64,000 nucleotides of DNA from Psychrobacillus sp. OK032 (GCF_900111345.1 NZ_FOGY01000002.1:62001-126000), one strand, 5' to 3'. Numbered from the stretch's first letter, positions 8,822 to 18,161 are shown. The notes: generated from the letters alone by a model not told the origin. Program-made: numbers and translations.

Positions 8822-9722
8822 TTTGCCCACCTCCTGTCATTTCTAAAAACTGCTCTTCTAGTGTTTTACGATGATGAGAAACGGCATAAATCGCAATATT
8901 TTGTTGCACTAATTGTTCAACAATCGCTGGAATTACTGACTGTTCAACGTTAATTAACAAACCATTATCATAGTTTTCTATGATTACTCCTTTATCTGTC
9001 AGAATGCTACGAGCCTTTTCTACCGGTTGAACCTCGATGTAGTATTGAGATTGCTCGATTGAGTTTACTTCTCGAATTGCGACAAGTTTTCCGTTTTGGA
9101 TAACTGCGATCCGATCACACATTAGTTCGATTTCCGATAATAAGTGACTTGACACTAAAACTGAAACACCATCTTCTTCTGCAATCTTCCGTAAATATCT
9201 ACGAAATTCTCGAATACCTGCAGGATCTAGGCCGTTTGTTGGTTCATCTAATATGAGAAATTTCGGATTATTTAACAATGCCTGAGCTAAACCTAAACGT
9301 TGACGCATACCAAGTGAATAGGTCGATACTTTTTCATGAATGCGTTTTTCCATTCCCACTTGGCTAATAACTTCATCTATCCGTTTTTTCGTCACATTTT
9401 TATGCATCCGAGCGAAATGGACCAAATTTTTGTACCCTGACATAAACTTATACAATTCTGGATTTTCAACGATAGCGCCCATTTTACTTATACCTTCTTC
9501 AAAATTGGAACGCAGTGAAAGGCCATCTATTATTACTTCTCCCGAAGTCGGCTTCATCAGGCCAGCCATCATACGGATCGTTGTCGTTTTCCCCGCCCCA
9601 TTTGGTCCTAAAAACCCTGTAATCTGACCTGGATACAGAGATAGATTTAACTGATCAATGATTTTTTTCTTTCCGATCGTTTTAGATAGATTTTTTAATT
9701 CGACGATAGGTTTCATTTCCAC
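8799..9722 (-). CDS. ABC transporter ATP-binding protein (BcrA-like)
   Basis: 307 residues: Walker A GPNGAGKTT at 39-47, signature YSLGMRQRL near 139-147, Walker B FLILDEPTNGLDP near 159, and the SSHLL switch His. The C-terminal 80 residues form the regulatory extension seen in bacitracin- and lantibiotic-export ATPases. The GTG start has an AAGGTG site 7 bases upstream. It overlaps the previous ATPase gene by 41 bases and the permease gene downstream, so the subunits are likely translationally coupled. Confidence 0.88.
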   Translation of the reverse strand: MEMKPIVELKNLSKTIGKKKIIDQLNLSLYPGQITGFLGPNGAGKTTTIRMMAGLMKPTSGEVIIDGLSLRSNFEEGISKMGAIVENPELYKFMSGYKNLVHFARMHKNVTKKRIDEVISQVGMEKRIHEKVSTYSLGMRQRLGLAQALLNNPKFLILDEPTNGLDPAGIREFRRYLRKIAEEDGVSVLVSSHLLSEIELMCDRIAVIQNGKLVAIREVNSIEQSQYYIEVQPVEKARSILTDKGVIIENYDNGLLINVEQSVIPAIVEQLVQQNIAIYAVSHHRKTLEEQFLEMTGGGQIVESNSK

Positions 9723-10422
9723 TCAAATCACCTTCCTTTATTAGTTTTGTCATCCATGTTATTGCATCCACACCGGATTGATCACGGATCGTTTCAACCT
9801 CCTCATAAGCTAATATTTTCCCGTGATTCAATAGTATAATGGCATCGAGTAACGGCTCCGCTTCCTTAATTTCATGTGTGGACATAAGAACCGTTTGTGT
9901 TTCCGGATCAGTAAATTGAATCATCCCTCTAATAATGTCCTCACGAACGAGAGGATCAAATCCCGAAAATGGTTCATCTAACAAGTAGTAAGAAGCCTCT
10001 CGCCCTAATGTTGCCGCCATTTTGGCACGCCCCCGGTTCCCTTTAGATAAGTTTTTGAGCTTTGCTTCTAAAGGCACATTTAAATATTGTGCTACGATAC
10101 AAGCTTTCGAATAGTGGAAGTCTTCGAACTGCGTTTCATAAAAACGGAATAACCGCTCAACCGAAAAGAATGGATAGAAAACATCAGCATCTGGCATATA
10201 GGCTATTTCACTTGCTATTCTTCTCGTCGATTGAAAACCATTGACCTGAATAGTTCCACTTGTGGGGGTTGTGAGTCCTGCTATTATCTTTAATAGTGTG
10301 GATTTGCCACTCCCGTTTTCTCCCACTAACCCAATAATCTTTCCAATTGGAATGGTTAGATTGAGTTCAGTTAATGCTTGATGTTTTCCATAGTTTTTGC
10401 CTACGTTTTCTAATACGATCAC
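9682..10422 (-). CDS. ABC transporter ATP-binding protein (YtrB-like)
   Basis: 246 residues: Walker A GENGSGKST at 34-42, Walker B YYLLDEPFSGFDP near 145, but an unusual signature LSKGNRGRAK in place of LSGGQ, as is common in YtrB-type ATPases. The GTG start overlaps the stop of the GntR gene by 4 bases (GTGA). In B. subtilis ytrABCDEF is induced by cell-wall antibiotics; this gene likely works with the 267-residue permease encoded at the head of the operon. Confidence 0.85.
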   Translation of the reverse strand: MIVLENVGKNYGKHQALTELNLTIPIGKIIGLVGENGSGKSTLLKIIAGLTTPTSGTIQVNGFQSTRRIASEIAYMPDADVFYPFFSVERLFRFYETQFEDFHYSKACIVAQYLNVPLEAKLKNLSKGNRGRAKMAATLGREASYYLLDEPFSGFDPLVREDIIRGMIQFTDPETQTVLMSTHEIKEAEPLLDAIILLNHGKILAYEEVETIRDQSGVDAITWMTKLIKEGDLSGNETYRRIKKSI

Positions 10423-10790
10423 AGTTCTCCACCTCGCTCCCGCGTTTGAATATACTCAATCATTTCTTTTTTTGAAAAACCTAATGCTTCGATACTGGTT
10501 AGAAAAGACTGTACAAGACCTTCTTTTACTTCGTTGCGTAATTGCTGTAAACGTGATTCGTTATCCGTTACAAAAGTTCCTTGACCACGTTTCGTTTCTG
10601 AAATCCCCATCATTTCCAGCTCCTTGTATACACGCTGCATTGTATTTGCATTAACACCGACTTCCACTGCATATTCACGAACCGAAGGCAATTTTTGGCC
10701 TGGTTTTACATTGCCTCGAATAATTTCTCCTGTAATTCGGTCGATTAGTTGTTGATATATTGGTTTGTCCGGCAAAAAATCGATGCTCAT
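10419..10790 (-). CDS. GntR-family repressor, YtrA subfamily
   Basis: The 123-residue protein has an N-terminal winged helix (about 10-75; KLPSVREYAVEVGVNANTMQ is the recognition region) and a short C-terminal dimerisation tail, which defines the YtrA subfamily (about 120-130 residues). It lies inside the ABC operon it probably represses; the 9-bp inverted repeat at 11605-11634 in front of the first gene is the likely operator. The intercistronic distance to the permease gene is 1 base. Confidence 0.88.
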   Translation of the reverse strand: MSIDFLPDKPIYQQLIDRITGEIIRGNVKPGQKLPSVREYAVEVGVNANTMQRVYKELEMMGISETKRGQGTFVTDNESRLQQLRNEVKEGLVQSFLTSIEALGFSKKEMIEYIQTRERGGEL

Positions 10791-10791
10791 C

Positions 10792-11586
10792 TTAAATCCT
10801 CACTTTCTTTTCGAACCACAGTGCCGCCCCCCAAAAAAGAATGATAGCAAATGCAGTTATGATGACAATATCACTTAAGTAAATTGTCGGTTCTATCAAG
10901 AATGTCAAATCTCTATAATTCTCATTCATACTAAACTTCTCAATAAAGCCGGGTACTGGAATAGTAATACCTCCGAAACGAGGGAAATTTTTAATGAACT
11001 CGAGGGAGCTATTCGTACTCCAAATAATTGAACTAACTATATACAAGAAAAAGGTAATAATAACGGAAAATCCTTTTACATAGGGTCGTATTAAATGGTA
11101 AATGACCCAAAAGAAAAGCACGATAATTAAGTTAAGGATAATGGAGAAAAAGATACCAACAAATACGTACACTTTTATTTCCAATAATTGACCAAATGTC
11201 ATAAACTCAGGATCAGCATAAAATATTTGTAAGATGACTAATAATAACTCGATCCAGAGTAAAGACAAGGATGTAATGATCGTAGCAAATGCAAGCTTAG
11301 TGCCAATTAGTTTATAAATAGAGCTTTCCGTATGCAACCAAATATCAGGTCTTTTCATGTCTAGTTGCAAACTTGTAATGAAAAGAATGGCAGCGATAAG
11401 ATGACTAAAAAGTAGCCAAATCCCTGCTAATATTATTGCGGTTTTAAAAATAGGTACATCGTCTATCCATGCGTTTAACAATAGTGGAATTCCTACAATG
11501 CCTAACGTATTCAAAATGAAGAGTACGACGAGCCAAAACCTCATCAGCATCCATTCTTTTTGATTAAGGCCTTTCAATTGTTTCAT
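10792..11586 (-). CDS. Membrane permease of the YtrA-type operon
   Basis: About 265 residues with six predicted membrane helices in pairs, short loops and a basic N-terminus containing the motif WMLMRFW. It is the first gene after the operator. A GTG at 11592 is possible, but AAGGAG lies 8 bases before the ATG at 11586. It probably partners the YtrB-like ATPase. The family is poorly conserved in sequence; the call rests on topology and operon position. Confidence 0.65.
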   Translation of the reverse strand: MKQLKGLNQKEWMLMRFWLVVLFILNTLGIVGIPLLLNAWIDDVPIFKTAIILAGIWLLFSHLIAAILFITSLQLDMKRPDIWLHTESSIYKLIGTKLAFATIITSLSLLWIELLLVILQIFYADPEFMTFGQLLEIKVYVFVGIFFSIILNLIIVLFFWVIYHLIRPYVKGFSVIITFFLYIVSSIIWSTNSSLEFIKNFPRFGGITIPVPGFIEKFSMNENYRDLTFLIEPTIYLSDIVIITAFAIILFWGAALWFEKKVRI

Positions 11587-11604
11587 ATGCACTTCTCCTT
11601 AAGT

Positions 11605-11634
11605 ATTAGTGTATTAGTTACATAGTACACTAAT
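11605..11634. promoter_or_regulatory. Likely operator of the YtrA-type repressor
   Basis: ATTAGTGTA and TACACTAAT form a perfect 9-bp inverted repeat with a 12-base spacer, 19 bases in front of the operon's first start codon. GntR/YtrA regulators bind AGTGTA-TACACT type sites, so the site fits autoregulation of this operon. Confidence 0.75.
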
Positions 11635-11697
11635 TCAAAATCATTTGTAAAGTATTTTTAGAATTTTTATAAAAAATAATAAGTATGGTTTTATAAA

Positions 11698-11728
11698 ATT
11701 AAAAAAACGCCCCTCAATAGGACGTTTT
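11698..11728 (-). terminator. Terminator after the coiled-coil gene
   Basis: On the minus strand GAAAACGTCC and GGGGCGTTTT arms are followed by a T-rich run, about 100 bases after the stop of the 316-residue gene. Confidence 0.55.
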
Positions 11729-11825
11729 CAATGAAATTTGCATGATAAGTTCGATTGTCACAACAATTAAGATTGCTTTTCGGTTTACTTCTTTAAATTT
11801 TAAGCAATACGAACCGATACATGTT

Positions 11826-12776
11826 TCATATTTCTATTAAGTTTTTTAATTTACCTTTGACATTTTCTAGTTCAGACTTCACTTCATCCGATTTAACGTT
11901 CAATGTATCTAACACAATTTCTACTTGGCGCAAGACTTCTTCTAGGCGGTCTTTAGACGTATTAATTTGCGAATGAATCATCCAATCCGTAAATATGTTA
12001 TCGAAGAAATAATCGGTGAATGTCATGAAATTGCTTTGGTCTACTTGAATGACTTCTGAGACAATGTTTTTCACATCCATCAATTCGGTTTCAAAACGAC
12101 GCAGGGCCATTTGCGCTAAGTGGATATAGTCTTGTGAATTGTTTAAACTATTATGCTTCATAGCTGTTACAAAAACTCCGCCGCCGAGGAACGTGTCCCA
12201 AGTTGACATAGCAGATGCTGAATCAAGTTCAGTGTTCGCTTGTTCAAGTGTGCTTTGGGCATTCTTTCCCGCTCTCAGTGCTTCTTCTATTTCTTTCAGC
12301 ATAGACTCCAAGTTTGCTCGGTTTTCATATAGGTTTTCCAGCTCTTGTCGTTCATCGACAGTGTTAGCGTAAATCCACTGTTCCTTTTCATGCATTAATG
12401 ACGCCCAATGCTGATCAATTAAGCCATAATCACCACTTTGAAGTTCTAGTTTTAAAATTTCTATATCTTTCTCGAGATCACGTAATGTTTTTTCCGCCTC
12501 ATTATATTTCAATTCAACTTCTGCTGCTTCGGCAATTTCTTTTTTGCGTTTTTCGTTCATCGTTCCATTCCATTGGCTAACTAAATTAGAAAAGGAGAAC
12601 TTGTCTAATTTCAGTACATCTTTCTGTTCTTTCGAACGCTTTTCTTCTAAATCAATACGAACAACTTCTAATTCCATCCACTGTGTTTGGAGTGATGCCT
12701 GCTTTCTTTGCAGCCGATCACGCTCATTTTTCCTCATGATTAACTGAGCTTGTTTTTCTTGTAAGTGTTGCCACAT
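11826..12776 (-). CDS. Hypothetical coiled-coil protein
   Basis: 316 residues, almost entirely charged and helical: a long coiled coil covers about 1-185, a short non-helical, glycine-containing stretch (TFLGGGVFVTAMKHNS) near 195-210, and a second helical bundle to the end with a terminal coiled coil. There is no signal peptide or membrane helix, so it is cytosolic. An AAGGAGG site lies upstream of the ATG. The glycine stretch between two coiled coils suggests a hinge. Function is unknown; it stands alone on its strand. Confidence 0.7.
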   Translation of the reverse strand: MWQHLQEKQAQLIMRKNERDRLQRKQASLQTQWMELEVVRIDLEEKRSKEQKDVLKLDKFSFSNLVSQWNGTMNEKRKKEIAEAAEVELKYNEAEKTLRDLEKDIEILKLELQSGDYGLIDQHWASLMHEKEQWIYANTVDERQELENLYENRANLESMLKEIEEALRAGKNAQSTLEQANTELDSASAMSTWDTFLGGGVFVTAMKHNSLNNSQDYIHLAQMALRRFETELMDVKNIVSEVIQVDQSNFMTFTDYFFDNIFTDWMIHSQINTSKDRLEEVLRQVEIVLDTLNVKSDEVKSELENVKGKLKNLIEI

Positions 12777-12842
12777 CGTACATTCCTCCTTTCCTTATGT
12801 ACGCACTCACAAGGATGGAAGTTTCATTTGATTCCATTTTAA

Positions 12843-13577
12843 TCAAACAACAGGGCTGAGAAATTGAATGATTTGTTTATATAAACTATCCTTTTCTTTA
12901 CTTAATGTCATAAGATGTGAGGAGTTTTCAAATCTTTTTAAATCGATCAAAGCTGAAGAAACACTTTCTGCAATTTCAAGTGCACCTTCTTGATAGATAG
13001 CCTCATCTCGCCCTCCATAATAAATGGCAATTGGAGATGTAATAACTGATAAGTCACTTATCATCTCAAGTAGGAATTGTTGAAAACGCTCAAATGAGTC
13101 CATTGGTAATTGCTCGAATTTCTTTAATTCGTCTTGTATTTGTTCTTCCGATTTATTTTCTAATTTCTTATAGCGTACAGCATATTCAATAATTCGTTGT
13201 TTTACTTGTATAGGAGATTTATCCGCAGGTACAGACATAACTACCAGACGTTCAATCGGAAATTGTTGCGCCAATTTTAAAGCAAAAATTCCCCCTACCG
13301 ATAATCCAATGACAAAGACCTGCTTATATTTCTTTGCTAATTGCTGATAGCTTTCAAGTGTATCCTCCCACCAATCATCAATTGTATAAGGAATTAATGC
13401 CTCTGCTTCCTCACCATGTCCCCTATATAATGGAGCAAAACAAGTAAACCCTAATGTTTGATGGATTGATTCGGCTAACGCTTTCATGTCACGCGTATGG
13501 CTTGTATAGGAATGTAGTAAAAGAACTGCAGTATTGTTTCCTTCCATATAAATGGATTGGGCTTTTTTTATGCGCAT
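12843..13577 (-). CDS. Carboxylesterase, alpha/beta hydrolase
   Basis: 244 residues with the nucleophile elbow GLSVGG (S93), an acid D191 and a histidine H221 in SSHLM, in the order and spacing of Est30-type bacterial carboxylesterases (about 245 residues). It hydrolyses short- to medium-chain esters in the cytosol. It is divergent from the maleylacetate reductase gene, with a 16-bp palindrome between them, so the two may share regulation; ester hydrolases also accompany quinone-stress genes in Bacillus. Confidence 0.85.
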   Translation of the reverse strand: MRIKKAQSIYMEGNNTAVLLLHSYTSHTRDMKALAESIHQTLGFTCFAPLYRGHGEEAEALIPYTIDDWWEDTLESYQQLAKKYKQVFVIGLSVGGIFALKLAQQFPIERLVVMSVPADKSPIQVKQRIIEYAVRYKKLENKSEEQIQDELKKFEQLPMDSFERFQQFLLEMISDLSVITSPIAIYYGGRDEAIYQEGALEIAESVSSALIDLKRFENSSHLMTLSKEKDSLYKQIIQFLSPVV

Positions 13578-13728
13578 ATTCTCACCTCTTATTTATAATC
13601 TCCTTGCTAAGTTAAAATATATTAGTGAGGATTTCTAATATAATATGTACTGTGAATGATAGCCACCTAATAAATAAGGCTAATTTTAGCTTGATTTATT
13701 GACCCGTAAAACTTTTCATGATATATTT

Positions 13729-13744
13729 ATCTTGAATTCAAGAT
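13729..13744. promoter_or_regulatory. 16-bp MarR/MhqR-like palindrome
   Basis: ATCTTGAATTCAAGAT is perfectly symmetric, and a partial second half site (ATCTTGAGAT) follows 6 bases later. The pattern resembles the MhqR operator of B. subtilis (ATCTCGAATTCGAGAT). The rest of the 359-base intergenic stretch (13578-13936) shows only an AT-rich promoter-like background. Confidence 0.5.
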
Positions 13745-13936
13745 TTGTCATCTTGAGATACAGAGAAACGAAGAGTATAGTATTTGATATAGTTGATTTA
13801 ATCATATGGGAGAAGTATCGTCCAGTTTGCAAAGTAACGATAAAAATTAATTAGCATTATGTTGTTAAATTTCGCTTGAAACTAGAATTACCGATAAACC
13901 GCAGAATTTACTATTAAATAAGGATAGGTGATACTA

Positions 13937-15001
13937 ATGAAAAACTTTATTTATGAAGTACAGCCTAGTCGCGTGCTATTTGGAACACGTATGCTGCAAC
14001 AAATTAAAGAAGAATGTACACTATTAAACTTCACAAAAGTATTAGTCATCTCTACACCAGGTCATATAGAATTAGCACAAAAAGTTACCAATCTAATTGG
14101 CGATAATGCCTTTGTTCATGCAAAAGCAGTTCAACATGTGCCAAATAACAGTGTGGAAAAAGCGATAGAAGTACTCAAACAATTGAATATTGATGGGCTC
14201 GTTGCAATCGGAGGTGGCTCCCCTATTGGTTTAGCAAAAGCACTAGCATTACATACAAGTTTACCCATTATCGCAATTCCGACGACATATGCCGGCTCCG
14301 AAATGACACCTATTTGGGGGATTACAGAAAATGGTGTCAAAACGACAGGCAATAATACGATTGTTAAACCAAAAACCGTCATTTATGATCCAGAGTTAAC
14401 CGTTACCCTTCCTGCCGATGTTACTGTTACAAGTGGTATGAATGCAATTGCCCATTGTATAGAAGCACTCTATGCCGAAAATGCAAACCCCATTATTTCG
14501 ACACTAGCGGAAGACGGCATACGAAAATTAGTGCGAAGTTTACCAATAATTTTAGATAATCCGGCTGACTTAAACGCAAGGGCTGATGCACAATATGGTT
14601 GCTGGCTAGCTAGTACAGCCCTTGCTTCTGTTGGCATGGCACTTCACCATAAATTATGTCATACGCTAGGCGGTACTTTTAATCTCCCACATGCGGCTAC
14701 CCATACTGTTATTCTTCCACATGTAGTAACTTATAATCAAAAGTTTGCTCCTGACGCAATGAAAGCTATTGCTAGTGCATGGAATACAGCTGAAGAAAAT
14801 TTAGGTGGGGTTATTTTTGATTTCATCCTGTCTTTACAAGCGCCAATTTCATTAAAAAAAATTGGTATGTATCAACAAGATCTTGCAAAAGCTACTGAAC
14901 TTACAACAAAAAATCCATACTATAATCCAAGACCAATTAAAAAAGAAGCAATAGCTGAGTTGTTAAATAATGCGTATGAAGGAAAAAGGCCATCTAATTA
15001 A
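13937..15001 (+). CDS. Maleylacetate reductase (iron-type alcohol dehydrogenase family)
   Basis: About 354 residues: an N-terminal dinucleotide domain with AIGGGSPIGLAKA and PTTYAGSEMTPIWG, and a C-terminal helical domain with the HCIEALY, HHKLCHTLGG and HAATHTVILPH histidines. This pattern matches maleylacetate reductases, which reduce maleylacetate to 3-oxoadipate with NAD(P)H in (chloro)aromatic and resorcinol degradation. ATG at 13937 has AGGATAGGTG 6 bases upstream; GTG at 13928 is less likely. No intradiol dioxygenase gene is nearby, so the physiological substrate is uncertain. Confidence 0.85.
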   Translation: MKNFIYEVQPSRVLFGTRMLQQIKEECTLLNFTKVLVISTPGHIELAQKVTNLIGDNAFVHAKAVQHVPNNSVEKAIEVLKQLNIDGLVAIGGGSPIGLAKALALHTSLPIIAIPTTYAGSEMTPIWGITENGVKTTGNNTIVKPKTVIYDPELTVTLPADVTVTSGMNAIAHCIEALYAENANPIISTLAEDGIRKLVRSLPIILDNPADLNARADAQYGCWLASTALASVGMALHHKLCHTLGGTFNLPHAATHTVILPHVVTYNQKFAPDAMKAIASAWNTAEENLGGVIFDFILSLQAPISLKKIGMYQQDLAKATELTTKNPYYNPRPIKKEAIAELLNNAYEGKRPSN

Positions 15002-15118
15002 GATTGAGCACAGAAGTGATGGGCCCATTGATGTAGCCATCTGGCTCTTGTGAGATGCAATTGGTTCAACTTTTCTTCCATTTGTTCATATATTGTACAA
15101 AAGAGGAGGCATAACAGA

Positions 15119-15304
15119 ATGGATCGATTTATTCTTTTAATGTTGGCTAGTATTTTTGCTGGTTTTGCGTTATTAAAGGTTCCCTTAGCAGATACTTTCT
15201 TGTCAGGTTTACAGCCAATAACTAACCTAATAGGTATTTTAGCTATTGTAATCTTCTCGCTTGTCCTAATATTTAAAGGTTCAATGGCATTACTAAACAA
15301 ATAA
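15119..15304 (+). CDS. Small hypothetical membrane protein
   Basis: 61 residues with two membrane helices (about 4-22 and 34-55) and a short loop; both helices are rich in Leu, Ile and Ala. A clear GAGGAGG site lies 10 bases before the ATG. It follows the maleylacetate reductase by 117 bases on the same strand. The family is not recognised. Confidence 0.6.
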   Translation: MDRFILLMLASIFAGFALLKVPLADTFLSGLQPITNLIGILAIVIFSLVLIFKGSMALLNK

Positions 15305-15460
15305 AAAAGTTTAGACCTAGATTTGTTCTGAGTCTTTTATTCTTTAACCCGAGTTTCATATGGCTCTCCCCCTTTGAATCATTCATCTTTTTAAGCACAT
15401 AAAAATAAGAGACTAATAATTTTCGGATAACCGGATATATTAGAATTAACTTGGAAACTC

Positions 15461-15503
15461 AAAACCGCTAGAGAGAAAATATATTTCCTCTCTAGCGGTT
15501 TTA
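15461..15503. terminator. Bidirectional terminator
   Basis: AAAACCGCTAGAGAG and CTCTCTAGCGGTTTT form a near-perfect stem with a short AT loop and flanking A/T runs. It separates the plus-strand small membrane gene from the minus-strand DNA repair gene. Confidence 0.8.
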
Positions 15504-15572
15504 TATTATTGGTGTACTCCTACTTCCAAGTAGTTTAATAATTGAAGGTAATTTCAAGATGAGGATCTAATT

Positions 15573-16280
15573 CTAACATCTTACATATTTACGTTTAAAA
15601 CCAAGCTTTCCTTTATCAACTTCTTTTTGAATACTTTCATAAGCATTTAGGAAACTGTTTTTTTTCTTTTCCCGTTTCATTTCTCCTACACCTATTGCTT
15701 TTGCGGTCTCGATTGCTTTTTCATGGAGCGGCACATAGGAAATCCCCACAGTGTATAAAAAATTATTCATAGCGGATTTCGTTCGTTCTGGCGAGTCATG
15801 GATTGTATTTTTCACCAGATCGAGCATATTGGAAATCTTACTTTCTGTAAATTCAACGTCTTTTCGATTTCCTAAAAGCCAACAGTAGCAGCTCCACCCC
15901 GCTGACATTCTCAGCTCTTCCCCACTTGCAATCCATTTATCTGCAACTTCTTGTGCAATATCAGACTCTGATAAAGTAACGGCCACTACGTAATCGGACA
16001 ACATATAAAAATACGCCGTATCCATCCAACGATCATAATCCGACTCCGTCATACCTCTTGGGTCTGCAATAATGCCTGCAAAGTACATAGCATCGTAGTT
16101 CCCTGTGGCATAAAGCTCTTCCGCTAAAGGCTGATTTATTTTTATTTTCTTAGCTATTGGCTTCATAGCACCTGTAGCCACACCAAAAAGCGGCTCATGC
16201 GCCCCATTAGATATGTAGATTTTTTTAGTTCGTTCCTTGCCAAGAGCTTCAAGCTCCTGCATAACTATTTCAAAATTCAT
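15573..16280 (-). CDS. DNA alkylation repair protein (AlkD-like)
   Basis: 235 residues, all-helical, with the features of the ALK/HEAT-like DNA glycosylase fold: an N-terminal GVATGAMKPIAKKIK stretch (in AlkD relatives GV-P-R/K-A), a Trp and Tyr-rich centre (RWMDTAYFYMLSDYV, AGWSCYCWLLG) and a basic C-terminus. AlkD-type proteins excise positively charged alkylated bases such as 3-methyladenine and 7-methylguanine. It is a single gene with a terminator on its 3' side. Confidence 0.75.
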   Translation of the reverse strand: MNFEIVMQELEALGKERTKKIYISNGAHEPLFGVATGAMKPIAKKIKINQPLAEELYATGNYDAMYFAGIIADPRGMTESDYDRWMDTAYFYMLSDYVVAVTLSESDIAQEVADKWIASGEELRMSAGWSCYCWLLGNRKDVEFTESKISNMLDLVKNTIHDSPERTKSAMNNFLYTVGISYVPLHEKAIETAKAIGVGEMKREKKKNSFLNAYESIQKEVDKGKLGFKRKYVRC

Positions 16281-16439
16281 CGTTTAGCACTTCCTTCTTT
16301 TTGCAGTTTTTCTCTAATGCTTTAGCCATCAAATACATCACCATTATCCTATAACCAACTACAATTTGTCAGCTGAATCACTTGTCCCACTAGTCTACTT
16401 AAGACTAAAAATTATTTTTTATCTTTATTAGAAAGTTCA

Positions 16440-17195
16440 CTACGGCTATTTTCATCTGCTCCACACCTGGTTGTTCTATCGGAAAATGGCCAGTCCTTCT
16501 AAAATTTCTCATCTTTTCTTACATTGTAATCGGTTATAAAAGGATTCACTTAAGTTAAATGGCGTCATTGGATCTACTTCAGGATGGATAAGTAATATAG
16601 GGTAAATATCAAAATACTCAGGTTAGTTTAGTCAGATCCAAGTTATTTGTAATTAACTTCATTCTCGATACTTTATCCATCGTTAATTTGCCCAAGCGAC
16701 TAATTACCTTATTTGGGGCAATTTGATCACGAACTTTTTTATTACTAGTATCCACGAACGTCGTTACAATCAAATCTTTAACATGTTTGCTCATACTAGT
16801 TGCATGATATGCAAGCATGCCTCCAATACCGGCTCCTAATAACAATTGGCTTATTGTCCCGATTGTATTCCTGATCAATGAATTCTGTAATTATTTTTAT
16901 CCAATCACCATAATCCATGGATTTTAATGACTCACTGTCCTTGAGGCCATAAGGAGGGAAATCTGGAGATACAACATCATATCGATATAATTGTAACATT
17001 CTTACATAGGGTGCGAGTAGTCTACCGTTTCCACCTGCTCCATTAATTAAAATAACTTTAATTTTCGAGCTTGGAACAGACATTCGATAAAATTGGATAT
17101 GATAATCATCCCAATCACACCATTTTCAGTTGGTAGGTTATTCTCATTTATTTGCAATTCCTCAGGAAAAAACCGCTGATATTTCTTCCAATACT
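16440..17195 (-). pseudogene. Decayed alpha/beta hydrolase gene
   Basis: Successive pieces of one hydrolase are found in different frames: an N-terminal piece (KYQRFFPEELQI), then WDDYHIQFYRMSVPSSKIKV leading into NGAGG (oxyanion region), DVVSPDFPPYG, a break after NRDNKP, then LLGAGIGGMLAY where the nucleophile Ser of GxSxG is replaced by Ala, then a C-terminal piece with HPEVDPMTP (acid residue) and last TGHFPIEQPG with the catalytic His. At least three frameshifts and the lost serine rule out an active enzyme. Region 17200-17546 shows nothing coding. Confidence 0.75.
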
Positions 17196-17579
17196 ACAAT
17201 TTCATTGTATGTTACATTGTTTGCGTTAGAGTGCACTCACTTTTCCCCCAAACCGTATTATAATGCATTACTATCTCTTCTAAAAACATAGTAACTGAGG
17301 AAATTCATGTGGGTCTACGGCAATCTTATTGCTAATTTCTAACTATTTTACAAGTATTAAATCTGTTTCATTAGAGAAACAATGTTCCAACGTATGACAG
17401 TTCGCTATATTAACGACTTTATAGGCAATTATTAAAATAATAATATATACTCTCTCGTTGTTATCCAAATACACACCTCGTGGTATTAAGCAATTTACCT
17501 AGACTTAAATTTTTTTGAATAAATTCACTTTGATTAATAAGAACGTTTGTTCTATAATGATTTAAAAGGAGTGTTACAG

Positions 17580-18161
17580 TTGAGACCTCATCTAACAAAA
17601 AGTATTAGCTTACAAAGTTTTAAAGATTTTTATTGGTTAAAGGAAGAACTTCAAACATTTTGTAGAGAAAACGGACTAAGTCCTTCTGGCTCAAAAATAG
17701 AAATTTCCAACAGAATTGAAACATTTCTACGTACAGGAGAGATAATAAAACCTGTAAGAAAATCCAATGAAAATAGGAATACCCAATCTCAACTCGATTT
17801 GATTCTTAGTACAGTCATTTTAGAAAATCATCGTTGTAGTCAAAATGTAAGAGCCTTTTTTAAGACTGTTATCCCTAATTTTCATTTTTCTACTTATATC
17901 CAAAACTATTTTAAGCAAAATGCTGGCAAAACATATCGTGATGTTGTAGATGCTTGGTATAAAGAAGAAGAACGAAAGAAAGGCCCCTCGTACAAGAAAA
18001 AAATTGGTCCCCAATTTGAATACAATCAATTTATTCGTGATTTTTTTGCTGACCCTAATAACCATGGGAAAAGTCGAGAAGAAGCTATTGAAGCCTGGAA
18101 CAACATTAAAAAGCTCCCAGGAAGCAATAATTATATATCTAATCATAAGTCGCATATTTAA
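17580..18161 (+). CDS. SAP-domain protein with DUF6434-like region
   Basis: 193 residues. An N-terminal SAP-like helix-turn-helix fold (about 25-60; LKEELQTFCRENGLSPSGSK, then IEISNRIETFL) is expected to bind DNA. A middle and C-terminal helical region (NFHFSTYIQNYFKQNAGKTY and the related EYNQFIRDFFADPNNHGKSR) repeats the same pattern twice. I recognise this as the SAP/DUF6434 type. AAAGGAG lies before the TTG at 17580; an upstream in-frame ATG at 17547 lacks a site. Its biological role is not known. Confidence 0.65.
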   Translation: MRPHLTKSISLQSFKDFYWLKEELQTFCRENGLSPSGSKIEISNRIETFLRTGEIIKPVRKSNENRNTQSQLDLILSTVILENHRCSQNVRAFFKTVIPNFHFSTYIQNYFKQNAGKTYRDVVDAWYKEEERKKGPSYKKKIGPQFEYNQFIRDFFADPNNHGKSREEAIEAWNNIKKLPGSNNYISNHKSHI

